A stretch of 64,000 nucleotides of DNA from Actinophytocola sp050699935 (GTDB lineage: Bacteria > Actinomycetota > Actinomycetes > Mycobacteriales > Pseudonocardiaceae), in contig NZ_JBOHGB010000007.1 in NCBI RefSeq assembly GCF_050699935.1, forward strand, positions 1 to 64,000, read 5' to 3'. Positions 1 to 8,132 of this stretch are shown piece after piece. The number at the start of each line of letters is the position of its first letter. Position 1 is the first letter of the stretch. The translations under genes were made by a program, and so were the position numbers. Under the pieces are notes generated by a model. That model was not told the DNA's origin. It searched no databases and saw only the letters and a list, made by a program, of their open reading frames with translations.

Positions 1-32
1 ACATGGGCAGATCGGCGACAGGGTACAAAGTG

Positions 33-95
33 GGCCGGGCCTCTGCTGGTCGTGATCATGATGTGGTGTCAAGATCATCTAGCAGAGGCCCGACC
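33..95. repeat. Imperfect inverted repeat with 15-bp arms
   Basis: The arms at 33-47 and 81-95 match at 14 of 15 positions; the inner 12 (CGGGCCTCTGCT and its complement) are perfect, with a 33-base loop. Just after the right arm, at 97-153, is an 18-codon ORF (MPNTGIKDRLLAS...) that stops early and could be the leftover start of a lost gene. No known insertion-sequence end was recognised. The pair could be a mobile-element scar or a hairpin in the leader of the gene at 194. Confidence 0.4.
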
Positions 96-193
96 TATGC
101 CCAACACCGGGATCAAGGACAGGCTCTTAGCGTCAGTGACGAAGGGTTGGTGAGCGGCATCACATCACCGGACAGAGCATCGAGAGGCCCACC

Positions 194-397
194 ATGAACA
201 CGAACGAGCACGAGAAGAGACCCCGCGTCTGGCTGGTCGGCACCACGCCGAACCCGACCGACCTGCCGACCGTGCGCGACATCCGCATGCGCACCTGGCA
301 GCCCGGCGACGATGGTCGCTACCACTCCGCGGACGGCCGGCACCACGTGACGTGGACGGAGCTGAACTCGCGGTACGACCTCGTCGAGGTGGCCTGA
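194..397 (+). CDS. Small conserved-looking hypothetical protein (67 aa)
   Basis: This is a 67-residue basic, soluble protein without a signal peptide or membrane segment. The ATG follows a GAGAGG-type Shine-Dalgarno sequence seven to eight bases upstream. The C-terminal half (DGRYHSADGRHHVTWTELN, then YDLVEVA) looks like a compact beta-rich fold. I do not recognise the family. It converges on terC with no gap, and codon use is typical of the window, which supports a real gene. Confidence 0.55.
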   Translation: MNTNEHEKRPRVWLVGTTPNPTDLPTVRDIRMRTWQPGDDGRYHSADGRHHVTWTELNSRYDLVEVA

Positions 398-1420
398 TCA
401 GGGCTTGGACCGGTCCGCGGACTCGGCCGCCGCCACCGCCTCGCGGCGGTCGTCACGGCGGGTCTTGAGCAGGCTCGCCACCGCGGTGATCACCAGCACG
501 CCCACGATCACCGACAGGGACACCGCGATGTTCACGGTCGGCACGTGCAGCGGCTCGCCGCCGTTGATGAACGGCAGCGCGTTGGTGTGCAGCGCCTCGA
601 GGATCATCTTGACGCCGATGAAGCCGAGGATGACCGCGAGTCCGACCGACAGGTACACCAGCCGCTTGAGCAGCCCGCCCAGCAGGAAGTACAGCTGCCG
701 CAGGCCCATCAGCGCGAACGCGTTGGCGGCGAAGACCAGGAACGGCTCCTTCGTGAGGCCGAAGATCGCCGGGATCGAGTCGACCGCGAACATCACGTCC
801 GCCGACCCGATCGCGATCATCACGATGAACAGCGGCGTCGCGTACCGCTTGCCGCTGATCCTGGTGAATACCTTGGCGCCGTGGTAGTCCTCGGTGACCG
901 GGAACAGCTTCCTGGACCACCGGGTGATCCGGTTCTCCTCGTAGTCCTCGTCCGAGTCCCCGCCGATGTTGGAGCGGGACAGCTTGACGGCGGTGTAGAC
1001 GAGGAACACGCCGAACGCGTAGAAGACCCAGCTGAACTGGGCGATCGCGGCCGCGCCGATGGCGATGAAGATGCCACGCAGCACGAGCGCGAGCACGATG
1101 CCGACGAGCAGCACCTGGTGCTGGTGGATCGTCGGCACCGCGAAGGCCGACATGATCACCAGGAAGATGAACAGGTTGTCGACCGACAGCGAGTACTCGG
1201 TGATGTAACCCGCGAAGTACTCCCCGGCATGCGTGCCGTCCGCGAACATCCAGATGCCGATGCCGAACAGTACGGCGACCGCCACGTAGAAGGTCACCCA
1301 GCGGGCCGCCTCGCCGATGGTCACCTCATGCGGCTTGCGATCGACGATGATCAGGTCGATGGCAAGCAACACCAGGAGGCCGCCGATGGTGGCGAGCCAC
1401 ACCCACATGGGAACGTTCAT
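398..1420 (-). CDS. terC: TerC family integral membrane protein
   Basis: A 340-residue polytopic inner-membrane protein of the TerC/Alx family, proteins linked to manganese or tellurite export. About eight hydrophobic helices are visible. The family's acidic membrane motifs are present: the EYSLSVDNLFIFLV stretch near residue 80 and SADVMFAVDSIPAIFG near residue 200. The ATG start is preceded by GGAGGT seven bases upstream. Only the charged C-terminal tail is variable. The leader folds over this ribosome binding site (separate entry), so translational control by a metal is likely. The substrate is inferred from the family, not shown by the sequence. Confidence 0.9.
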   Translation of the reverse strand: MNVPMWVWLATIGGLLVLLAIDLIIVDRKPHEVTIGEAARWVTFYVAVAVLFGIGIWMFADGTHAGEYFAGYITEYSLSVDNLFIFLVIMSAFAVPTIHQHQVLLVGIVLALVLRGIFIAIGAAAIAQFSWVFYAFGVFLVYTAVKLSRSNIGGDSDEDYEENRITRWSRKLFPVTEDYHGAKVFTRISGKRYATPLFIVMIAIGSADVMFAVDSIPAIFGLTKEPFLVFAANAFALMGLRQLYFLLGGLLKRLVYLSVGLAVILGFIGVKMILEALHTNALPFINGGEPLHVPTVNIAVSLSVIVGVLVITAVASLLKTRRDDRREAVAAAESADRSKP

Positions 1421-1570
1421 TCACCGAACCTCCGGTCCGCAACGACGCGTCTGACCGGAGGTCTCTTCCGCCGGTCGGAACCGGCCGCCGACGCCGGGAT
1501 CGGTGCTGGGCGATCCGTGTTGACGACATCGACGCGAAGGAATACTCCCCTCCACTGCGCTCATTGTCGC
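1421..1570 (-). promoter_or_regulatory. Structured terC leader, candidate metal-responsive riboswitch
   Basis: Read on the minus strand, the leader holds GGGGAGTA (complement of 1543-1550), like the conserved loop of terC/yybP-ykoY leaders. A CCGGT-TCCG-ACCGG hairpin follows. Then comes a perfect 10-bp stem between ACCTCCGGTC (complement of 1453-1462) and GACCGGAGGT (complement of 1428-1437). The second arm contains the terC Shine-Dalgarno sequence, so this stem would hide it. TerC genes are known to sit behind manganese riboswitches (yybP-ykoY) and behind an actinobacterial 'terC' candidate RNA motif; which class this is cannot be decided by eye. Confidence 0.65.
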
Positions 1571-1694
1571 GTGCGCTCCGGAGACGCACCAGTCCAGGGT
1601 GGATGCGCTTGGTCACTTTCGTACGGAACGGACATTTCGGGCCGACTGGGCAGACTCTCAGCCACTCTCAGGAAGAGTCGCATACGGTCTCCTC

Positions 1695-4565
1695 GTGGCC
1701 CGAATCTCCCGCTCCCGCATGCGTTGGATCTTGGTCGTGCTGGCCGTCGCCGTCGTCGCGACCGGCGGCGTGGTCTGGCTCAACCGTGTCGACGAACCGC
1801 CCGCGGTCCACACCCGGGAGGAGACCCTGACCGGCGCCGGCCAGGGAACCAGGCTCGACTCGACCTTGTACGTGCCGGAGGAGACCCCCGCGCCGGCGAT
1901 CATCGTGGCGCACGGGTTCGGCGGCAACAAGCAGAGCGTCGACGGCGACGCGCGTGAGCTCGCACAGCGCGGGTTCGTGGTGCTCACGTACTCCGCGCGC
2001 GGATTCGGCCGCAGCAGCGGGGAGATCGCGTTGAACTCGCGGGAGGCCGAGGTCGCGGACGCGAGCGAGCTGGTCAGCTGGCTCGCGTCACGACCGGAGG
2101 TGCTCCAGGACGGGCCGGACGACCCGCGGGTCGGGGTCACCGGCGGCTCCTACGGCGGCGCCCTGTCGCTGCTGCTCGCGGGCACCGACAAGCGGGTCGA
2201 CGCGCTCGCGCCGACCATCACCTACAACGACCTGAGCCAGGCGCTGCTGCCGAACTCGGCCACACAGGGCCCGGTCCCGGCCACCCCGGCGGCCAACGCG
2301 GCCACCGAGAACGGCGTGTTCAAGCGGTCCTGGGCGGGCATCTTCTTCGCGGCCGGGGTCGGCGGCGCGGGCCTCGCCGACCCGTCGACCGACGCCATCG
2401 AGCCGGGCAACGAGGACGACGACGCGGACGCCCCGGTGAATCCGGGAGGTGCGCCGACCGAGGCCGACCCGTCGGGCGGAGCGCCGGCCGGCGCGGGTGG
2501 CGCGGGGCCCCGGCTCGACAGCGGCGACCCGTGCGGCAAGTTCCGCGAGGACTTCTGCCTCGCCTACGCCGAGGTCGCCACCACCGGGCGGGCCAGCCAG
2601 CAGACCGTCGACCTGCTGCGCTCGGTGTCGCCGGTCTCGGTGGCCGACCAGATCACCCAGCCGACGCTGCTCGTGCAGGGCGAGCAGGACACGCTGTTCG
2701 GACTCGACCAGGCCGACGCCACGGCGCGGCAGATCGACGAGGCGGGCGGCAAGGTCAAGGTCGTCTGGTACACCGGCGGGCACGACGGCGGCCAGCCGGG
2801 GCCGGACCTGCGTGGCCAGATCGCCGACTGGTTCGACTTCCACCTGCGCGGCCGTGGCGACGACCCGGGAACCGGACTCGAGTACGCGGTGCAGGGCGCG
2901 CTGCGGGTGCGGGGCGCGCCGTCGGTGCGCACGGTGTCGACCGACACCTATCCCGGGCTGGACGGCACGACCACGGACCGGCGGCAGGTGCGGGTCTACG
3001 GGCCGGAGCAGACGATCATCAACCCGCCGGGCGGCAACCCGGCCTCGGTCAGCAGCATGCCCGGGCTGGGCGCGATCATCGGCAGCTCGTCGCGGCTCGC
3101 GGGCCGGGTGGCGATCGACCTGCCCGGCCAGGCCGCGCGGTTCACCAGCCGGCCGCTGAGCTCGCAGCTGCTGATCGCCGGGTCGAGCACGGTCCGGCTG
3201 CGGGTGTCGGCCGTGCCGGGCGCGCCGGTGCCGCAGGGCGGCGCCGTGCTGTTCGCGAAGCTGTACGACGTCAGCCCGGACGGCGCGCGGCTCCTGCCCG
3301 GCTCGGCGGTCTCGCCGCTGCGGATCCCCTCCCTGCCCGCCGACGGGCGGCCGGTCGAGCTGACCGTGACGCTGCCCGGCATCGTCCGTCCTATCGAGAC
3401 GGACCGGCGAATCGAGCTCGTCGTGAGCACCACCGACCAGGCGTACGCGACCCCGGCGCAGGCAGCGGCGTACCGGGTGTCGGTCGCGCCGAACGCCACG
3501 GTCGACGCGCCCGTGGTGGCCGGCACCCGGTCGGACACCGGCCTGCCGACCGGCCCACTGACCGGCATCGCCGTGGTCCTGGGCATCTGCGTGCTGGCCG
3601 GCATCTGGGGCGCGCTGCGGCGCCGCCGGTCGGTCGACTCGGACGCGTCGCTCGTCGACGTGCCACTGGTGATCGAGAACCTGTCGAAGACCTACCCGGG
3701 CGGCGTCACGGCGGTCGACGACCTGTCGTTCCGGGTCGAGCGCGGGCAGGTGCTCGGGCTGCTCGGCCCGAACGGCGCGGGCAAGACGACGGCCCTGCGG
3801 ATGCTGATGGGCCTGATCAAGTCGACGGGCGGCGGCATCCGGGTGTTCGGCCACCGGGTGTACTCGGGCGCCCCGGTGCTGTCCCGGATCGGCTCGTTCG
3901 TCGAGGGGGCCGGGTTCCTGCCGCACCTGTCCGGGCGCGCGAACCTGGAACTGTACTGGGCGGCGACCGGGCGTCCGGTGGACAAGGCGCACTTCACGGA
4001 GGCGCTGGAGATCGCCGGCCTCGGCGACGCCGTGGACCGGCGGGTGCGCACGTACAGCCAGGGCATGCGGCAGCGGCTGGCGATCGCGCAGGCGATGCTG
4101 GGGCTGCCGGACCTGCTCGTGCTCGACGAGCCGACCAACGGGCTCGACCCGCCGCAGATCCACCAGATGCGCGAAGTGCTGCGCCGGTACGCGGCGGCCG
4201 GGCGGACGGTGCTGGTGTCCTCGCACCTGCTGGCGGAGGTCGAGCAGACCTGTGACCACGTGGTCGTGATGCACCACGGCCGCCTGGTCGCGGCCGGCCC
4301 GGTGGACGCCATCGTCGGTGGCGCGGGCGAGGCCACCTTCCGGGTCGACCGGCCCGCCGAGGCAGCGGAGGTCCTCCGCGCGGTCGACGGCGTGGAAGGC
4401 GTCGTGGTCGACGGCACCATGGTGCATGCCGATCTGGACGGCCTCCCCCGGGCCGACGCCCTGGCCACTCTGGTCCGGGCCGGCGTGGCCGTCGAACAGG
4501 CCGGCCCGCGCCGCCGCCTGGAGGACGCCTTCCTCCAGCTGGTCGGAGAGGAGACACGGGCATGA
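1695..4565 (+). CDS. Membrane-anchored alpha/beta-hydrolase fused to an ABC transporter ATPase
   Basis: A 956-residue fusion. An N-terminal membrane helix (about residues 10-30) is followed by a CocE/X-Pro-dipeptidyl-peptidase-like hydrolase: GGSYGG nucleophile Ser near 152, Asp in GEQDTLF near 332, His in GGHDGG near 363. A beta-rich domain follows, then a second membrane helix (about 620-640) with an RRRR cytoplasmic flank. The last third is an ABC ATPase with GPNGAGKTT near 690, YSQGMRQR near 786, LLVLDEP near 806 and SSHLL near 841. This order puts the hydrolase outside and the ATPase inside. The GTG start has no clear Shine-Dalgarno sequence; ATG at 1719 is possible. The stop overlaps a 24-codon ORF leading to the permease. 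Confidence 0.85.
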   Translation: MARISRSRMRWILVVLAVAVVATGGVVWLNRVDEPPAVHTREETLTGAGQGTRLDSTLYVPEETPAPAIIVAHGFGGNKQSVDGDARELAQRGFVVLTYSARGFGRSSGEIALNSREAEVADASELVSWLASRPEVLQDGPDDPRVGVTGGSYGGALSLLLAGTDKRVDALAPTITYNDLSQALLPNSATQGPVPATPAANAATENGVFKRSWAGIFFAAGVGGAGLADPSTDAIEPGNEDDDADAPVNPGGAPTEADPSGGAPAGAGGAGPRLDSGDPCGKFREDFCLAYAEVATTGRASQQTVDLLRSVSPVSVADQITQPTLLVQGEQDTLFGLDQADATARQIDEAGGKVKVVWYTGGHDGGQPGPDLRGQIADWFDFHLRGRGDDPGTGLEYAVQGALRVRGAPSVRTVSTDTYPGLDGTTTDRRQVRVYGPEQTIINPPGGNPASVSSMPGLGAIIGSSSRLAGRVAIDLPGQAARFTSRPLSSQLLIAGSSTVRLRVSAVPGAPVPQGGAVLFAKLYDVSPDGARLLPGSAVSPLRIPSLPADGRPVELTVTLPGIVRPIETDRRIELVVSTTDQAYATPAQAAAYRVSVAPNATVDAPVVAGTRSDTGLPTGPLTGIAVVLGICVLAGIWGALRRRRSVDSDASLVDVPLVIENLSKTYPGGVTAVDDLSFRVERGQVLGLLGPNGAGKTTALRMLMGLIKSTGGGIRVFGHRVYSGAPVLSRIGSFVEGAGFLPHLSGRANLELYWAATGRPVDKAHFTEALEIAGLGDAVDRRVRTYSQGMRQRLAIAQAMLGLPDLLVLDEPTNGLDPPQIHQMREVLRRYAAAGRTVLVSSHLLAEVEQTCDHVVVMHHGRLVAAGPVDAIVGGAGEATFRVDRPAEAAEVLRAVDGVEGVVVDGTMVHADLDGLPRADALATLVRAGVAVEQAGPRRRLEDAFLQLVGEETRA

Positions 4566-4636
4566 GCCACCCCGACTCGCCCGGCGCCGCCGACCGGCGC
4601 CCCACCGTCCACACCGCCGAGGAGGCAGGCCGATGA
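4562..4636 (+). CDS. 24-residue bridging ORF between ATPase and permease
   Basis: The ATG lies in an ATGA overlap with the upstream stop, and the ORF's own stop lies in an ATGA overlap with the permease start at 4633. It encodes MSHPDSPGAADRRPTVHTAE and four more residues, with no recognisable domain. The permease Shine-Dalgarno sequence GAGGAGG sits inside its last codons. The simplest reading is a translational coupling device, in which ribosomes pass from the ATPase through this ORF to the permease. A functional micropeptide is possible but unsupported. Confidence 0.4.
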   Translation: MSHPDSPGAADRRPTVHTAEEAGR

Positions 4637-5592
4637 GCCCCCGCGACACGGCCGACGTCCAGGCCTACGACGAGCACGACGTGCACACCGACCCGGCGGC
4701 GCTGGAGGTGCTCGCCGAGGCGGCGGCACACGAGACGGTCGAGGTTGCGCCCGACGGGTCCGTGGTCGGCTACCGGGCGCGGCGAACCCTGCGGCTGCGG
4801 GTCGAGCTGATCCGGCAGCTGCGGCGGCGGCGAGTGCAGGTGACGCTCGGCTTCCTGGTGCTGCTGCCGTTCATCCTGTGGGCGGCGTTCGAGTTCGGCA
4901 CCGACGACGGTGGCGCGCGCTCCGGCGGCTTCGTCGACCTCGCGACCCGCAGCGCGCCGAACTTCGTGGTGTTCGCGCTGTTCGCCACGGGCAGCTTCCT
5001 GCTCCCGATGATCGTCGCCTTGTTCTTCGGCGACACGATCGCGAGCGAGGCCTCGTGGTCGAGCCTGAAATACCTGCTGGCGATGCCGATCCCACGCCAC
5101 CGGCTGATGCGCCAGAAGGCCGTGGCCTCCGCGCTGCTGTCCCTGTTCGCGATCACGCTGCTGCCGGCCGTGGCGCTCGGCGTCGGCGTCGTGTTCTACG
5201 GCACCGGCCAGGCCGTAAGCCCCACCGGCGACGCGATCCCCTTCGGCCAGGCGATGGTCGCGCTCGTGCTGACCATCTGCTACCTCGCGGTGCACCTGTT
5301 GTGGGTGGCCGGCGTGGCCCTGTTCCTCACCGTCTCGACGGACGCCCCGCTCGGCGCGGTCGGTGGCACGGTGCTGGTTGCGATCCTGTCGCAGATCCTC
5401 GACCAGATCACCGCGCTGGAAGGTCTCCGCAACTACCTGCCGACGCACTACGCGTTCGCCTGGTCCGACCTGATCTCCACCGACATCGACTGGTCGGACA
5501 TGGCCGCCGGCGCGTTCTCCGCGGTGACTTACGGCGCTTTCTTCGGCCTCCTGGCCTGGCGCCGCTTCCGCACCAAGGACATCACCTCCTAA
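4633..5592 (+). CDS. ABC-2 type transporter permease
   Basis: A 319-residue membrane protein with a cytoplasmic N-terminal tail of about 75 residues and about six transmembrane helices, beginning at VTLGFLVLLPFILWAAFEFG. The layout matches ABC-2 permeases that pair with a single ATPase. Start chosen at ATG with GAGGAGG about eight bases upstream. It is coupled to the upstream hydrolase-ATPase fusion and presumably forms the pore through which that ATPase drives export. Nothing in the sequence identifies the substrate. Confidence 0.8.
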   Translation: MSPRDTADVQAYDEHDVHTDPAALEVLAEAAAHETVEVAPDGSVVGYRARRTLRLRVELIRQLRRRRVQVTLGFLVLLPFILWAAFEFGTDDGGARSGGFVDLATRSAPNFVVFALFATGSFLLPMIVALFFGDTIASEASWSSLKYLLAMPIPRHRLMRQKAVASALLSLFAITLLPAVALGVGVVFYGTGQAVSPTGDAIPFGQAMVALVLTICYLAVHLLWVAGVALFLTVSTDAPLGAVGGTVLVAILSQILDQITALEGLRNYLPTHYAFAWSDLISTDIDWSDMAAGAFSAVTYGAFFGLLAWRRFRTKDITS

Positions 5593-5920
5593 CCGTCACT
5601 CGTGGACGACATGGGTTGAGCAGGCGGGAAAAGCGTCTCGTCCGCACTCGGCTGATCGGGCCTCGAACTCGCTCGGCCGGTGACGCACGCCGGGTGAGCA
5701 GATAGTGCCGCCTGCCTAGCCCCCGGGACCGCGCACGCCGCAAGCCCCCTCGGCGCGGCCTCGTCGTGCACGTCCGCAACCCCGTCGCTGAAAGCTGTCA
5801 GCGCGCTAGCTGCTAGCGTGCCGCCCATCAGTATGCCGCTCGCAGGATACGAGGTATCATGATGCAACATGGCGTCCTGCTAGTGGCACCTCACCACCAT
5901 GCAGAAACGAGGACTCACCG
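5593..5920. promoter_or_regulatory. 328-bp gene-free region upstream of the HTH/nucleosidase operon
   Basis: No convincing gene was found. The last 80 bases are AT-richer and contain the inverted repeat GATAC-GAG-GTATC (5846-5858), a GCTAGC-T-GCTAGC pair just upstream, and a possible -10 TATCAT at 5855. This is a plausible promoter and operator for the helix-turn-helix gene that starts at 5921; autoregulation is inferred only from position. Confidence 0.4.
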
Positions 5921-6787
5921 ATGGCACAGGGCGGCAGCCGTGTGATGCAACAGCGTCGACTCCGGTCCGAGCTTCGTCGACTACGGGAGTCGGCCGGCTG
6001 CACGCAAAAAGCCGCCGCGGCCGGGCTCGATTGGTCAATCTCGAAGATCATCCGAATCGAGACCGGCGCCGTGCAGGTGTCGAGCTCGGACGTCCGAGCC
6101 ATGCTGCACTTCTACGGCGTCAGCGACCGGACCAAGACAGACGATCTACTCGCGATCACCCGCGCGAAGGAAGAGGCATGGTGGGACGCCTACCGATCGG
6201 TGTACCGCCAGCAGTTCCTCGACTACCTCGACTACGAGGACTCGGCGACACAAGTCCGGCAGGTCATCTCGTTCGTCGTACCCGGCTTGCTGCAGACCGA
6301 GGACTACATGCGAGCACTCTTCGAAGGCTTGAGCCACGACGAGGACTGGATCGAGCGCGCGGTTCAGGTGCGTACGCGACGCCAGCGGATCCTGGCACCC
6401 GAGGACGGCAAGCAGGCTTGGTTCATCATCGACGAGGCGGCGCTGCACAGGTGGATCGGCGGCCAGGAGGTGACGCGGCGGCAGTTCGACCACCTCAGGG
6501 AGATGGCGAAGCAGCCGAACCTCAGCATCCGAGTCGTGCCGTCCTCTGTCGGCATGCATCCAGGGATTCGGGCATCGTTCACAATTCTCGACTTCGCCTC
6601 CGACGACGAGGACACCATCGTCAGCATCGAGAACCCGGACGGCGTCGCGCTCATCAAGGACGACTTCGAGACCACGAGCGAGTTCGTCGAGCGCTTCTCG
6701 ATTCTGGAGGACATCGCCACGCCGGAGGAGGAGAGCGACGCGGCGCTCAATGCCGTGGTCGACAGGATGCAGCTCGACACCCGGTGA
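5921..6787 (+). CDS. XRE-family helix-turn-helix regulator with DUF5753 domain
   Basis: A 288-residue DNA-binding protein. Residues about 15-75 form an XRE helix-turn-helix (LRRLRESAGCTQKAAAAGLDWS, then ISKIIRIETGAV). From about residue 90 onwards it matches the DUF5753 domain common in actinomycetes (EEAWWDAYRSVYRQQFLDYL, VVPGLLQTEDYMRALF, and the central VRTRRQRIL). ACGAGGA lies about nine bases before the ATG. In Streptomyces such proteins (WhiJ-like) pair with DUF397 proteins; one is encoded nearby at 7819. The next gene, a nucleosidase, starts 25 bases downstream and is probably co-transcribed. Likely the regulator of this island. Confidence 0.88.
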   Translation: MAQGGSRVMQQRRLRSELRRLRESAGCTQKAAAAGLDWSISKIIRIETGAVQVSSSDVRAMLHFYGVSDRTKTDDLLAITRAKEEAWWDAYRSVYRQQFLDYLDYEDSATQVRQVISFVVPGLLQTEDYMRALFEGLSHDEDWIERAVQVRTRRQRILAPEDGKQAWFIIDEAALHRWIGGQEVTRRQFDHLREMAKQPNLSIRVVPSSVGMHPGIRASFTILDFASDDEDTIVSIENPDGVALIKDDFETTSEFVERFSILEDIATPEEESDAALNAVVDRMQLDTR

Positions 6788-6812
6788 TGCGGGAGGGAGG
6801 TTCGGTCGTGCC

Positions 6813-7829
6813 ATGACTCCATCAGCGAGTAGGCACAACCGCGACTACAGGGCCCAGCCACCAGCGGCCCTGGAGGAGTTCCCCCGGCCGCGGCGGCCAG
6901 AGCCGGCGAGGCACGGCCCGCCCACCATCGGGATCGTCACGGCGATACCGGAGGAGTTCGCTGCCGTGCGCGCATTGCTCAACACACCCGCGGAACGCGA
7001 TGTGGTCGGCGATCCGGCGGCCTACGTGCTCGCATCGGTGCCGAGCAGGCGGACGGAGCGTGGACATCGTGTAGCCCTGACCCTGCTCGGCGAGACAGCC
7101 ACGGACGCGGCGGCCGATGGTTGCACGCACTTGTTACGCAGCTTCCCGTCAATCGTCGCGGTCCTCATGGTCGGTATCGCCGCAGGCATCCCGAACCGCG
7201 ATCAGCCCGAACGTCACGTCCGCCTTGGCGACATCGTCGTCGCCACCCGAGGCGTCATCGACTACGGCCACATCCGCAGCGCCGCCCATGGCGATCAGCA
7301 ACGCCGCCAGTTTCCCCGCCCCTCCCCTCGGTTCGTGCGGTGCGCGGACATGCTGAACGCGGACGAACTGGGTGGCCTACGACCGTGGGAACAGTGGATC
7401 GGAACCGGTCGGCCTCCGAACCTCGTGCGGTACAGCAGGCCTCCGCGCCGCACCGACGTGCTGCGTGACAGCGCGGGCAACGAAATACCGCATCCGCGGC
7501 GGAACCTGAGCGGGCATCCCGCGAGCGGCATGCCCAAGGTGCACTACGGATCGATCGGCAGTGCGGACATCTCGGTGCGAGACGCAGCCACGCGTGACGA
7601 ACTGGCCGCGCGGCACGGATTCCTCGCCGTGGAGATGGAAGGGGCGGGCATCGGTCGCAGCAGCTTCCTGAACGGCAAGGAATGGTTCGTGGTCCGTGGC
7701 ATCAGCGACTACGGCGACGGCCACCGCGACGATGCCTGGCGCCGGTACGCCTCACTGACGGCGGCCGCGTACGTACGGTCCCTGCTCGCCAAATGCCTGC
7801 CACTCGAACACACCGTGGTCAGCGGCTGA
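6813..7829 (+). CDS. NLR-type nucleoside phosphorylase/nucleosidase (PNP_UDP_1 fold)
   Basis: A 338-residue enzyme of the PNP/UDP phosphorylase superfamily. Landmarks: GIVTAIPEEFAAVRALL near residue 35, LMVGIAAGIPN and RLGDIVVATRGVIDYGH in the middle, VHYGSIGSAD near 240, the catalytic-site-like VEMEGAGIG near 280 and VVRGISDYGDGHRDDAW near 300. This pattern is that of phosphorylase domains attached to fungal and bacterial NLR-like immune proteins and of ATP nucleosidases in Detocs-like defence, rather than housekeeping MTA/SAH nucleosidases. All expected active-site blocks look intact. The first 30 residues are unstructured. It is the second gene of an operon with the HTH regulator and overlaps the end of the DUF397 gene convergently. 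Confidence 0.8.
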   Translation: MTPSASRHNRDYRAQPPAALEEFPRPRRPEPARHGPPTIGIVTAIPEEFAAVRALLNTPAERDVVGDPAAYVLASVPSRRTERGHRVALTLLGETATDAAADGCTHLLRSFPSIVAVLMVGIAAGIPNRDQPERHVRLGDIVVATRGVIDYGHIRSAAHGDQQRRQFPRPSPRFVRCADMLNADELGGLRPWEQWIGTGRPPNLVRYSRPPRRTDVLRDSAGNEIPHPRRNLSGHPASGMPKVHYGSIGSADISVRDAATRDELAARHGFLAVEMEGAGIGRSSFLNGKEWFVVRGISDYGDGHRDDAWRRYASLTAAAYVRSLLAKCLPLEHTVVSG

Positions 7830-8025
7830 ACTTCTCGAGGAAGTCTTCCCAGCCTTCTCGCGGAAACGCCAGCGCAGCGCCAGATCGACTCTTCGAATCG
7901 CGAACGAGGACGGCGTGCCAGGAGACCGCGATCTCGAAGCATTCTTCTTGCTCGCTGGCGCTGCTCTTCCGCCAGACGAGCCCCGATGCGACTCTGCGAC
8001 GCTCGCTGTGCTCGGCCATAGACAC
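7819..8025 (-). CDS. DUF397 domain protein
   Basis: A 68-residue protein with the DUF397 signature: WRKSSAS near residue 18, C-E-I-A in the middle, AVLVRDSKSR, and a closing FPREGWEDFLEKF. DUF397 proteins are small actinomycete partners of XRE-DUF5753 regulators and are thought to counter or modulate them. The start is GTG at 8025, or ATG two codons later at 8019 after GGGG. Its last 11 bases overlap the end of the nucleosidase gene on the other strand, and it lies 107 bases downstream of the cyclase gene on the same strand. Confidence 0.8.
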   Translation of the reverse strand: MSMAEHSERRRVASGLVWRKSSASEQEECFEIAVSWHAVLVRDSKSRSGAALAFPREGWEDFLEKFSR

Positions 8026-8132
8026 CCCAGGCTGTTGTGCTCAGGACCGAGAGTAACCGATCTACTCCGTGAATTCGTACCGCCGAGAGTCGGCTCCCCA
8101 GCTCAGCGCCCTGATCTGGGACCACGACATGG

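Noticed and set aside
4528..4552. A further copy of the GGAAGGACGCCTTCC hairpin in the ATPase gene
   Set aside because: GGAGGACGCCTTCCTCC there differs and is explained by coding for the LEDAFLQL end of the ATPase.
2088..4649. An 853-codon minus-strand open frame opposite the hydrolase-ABC gene
   Set aside because: Arg/His/Gly-rich shadow protein with no domain; the plus strand carries clear catalytic and ATPase motifs.
6813..7829. Housekeeping MTA/SAH nucleosidase
   Set aside because: Longer than that family, with the insertion and VHYG/VVRGISDYGD pattern of NLR-associated phosphorylases and no methionine-salvage neighbours.
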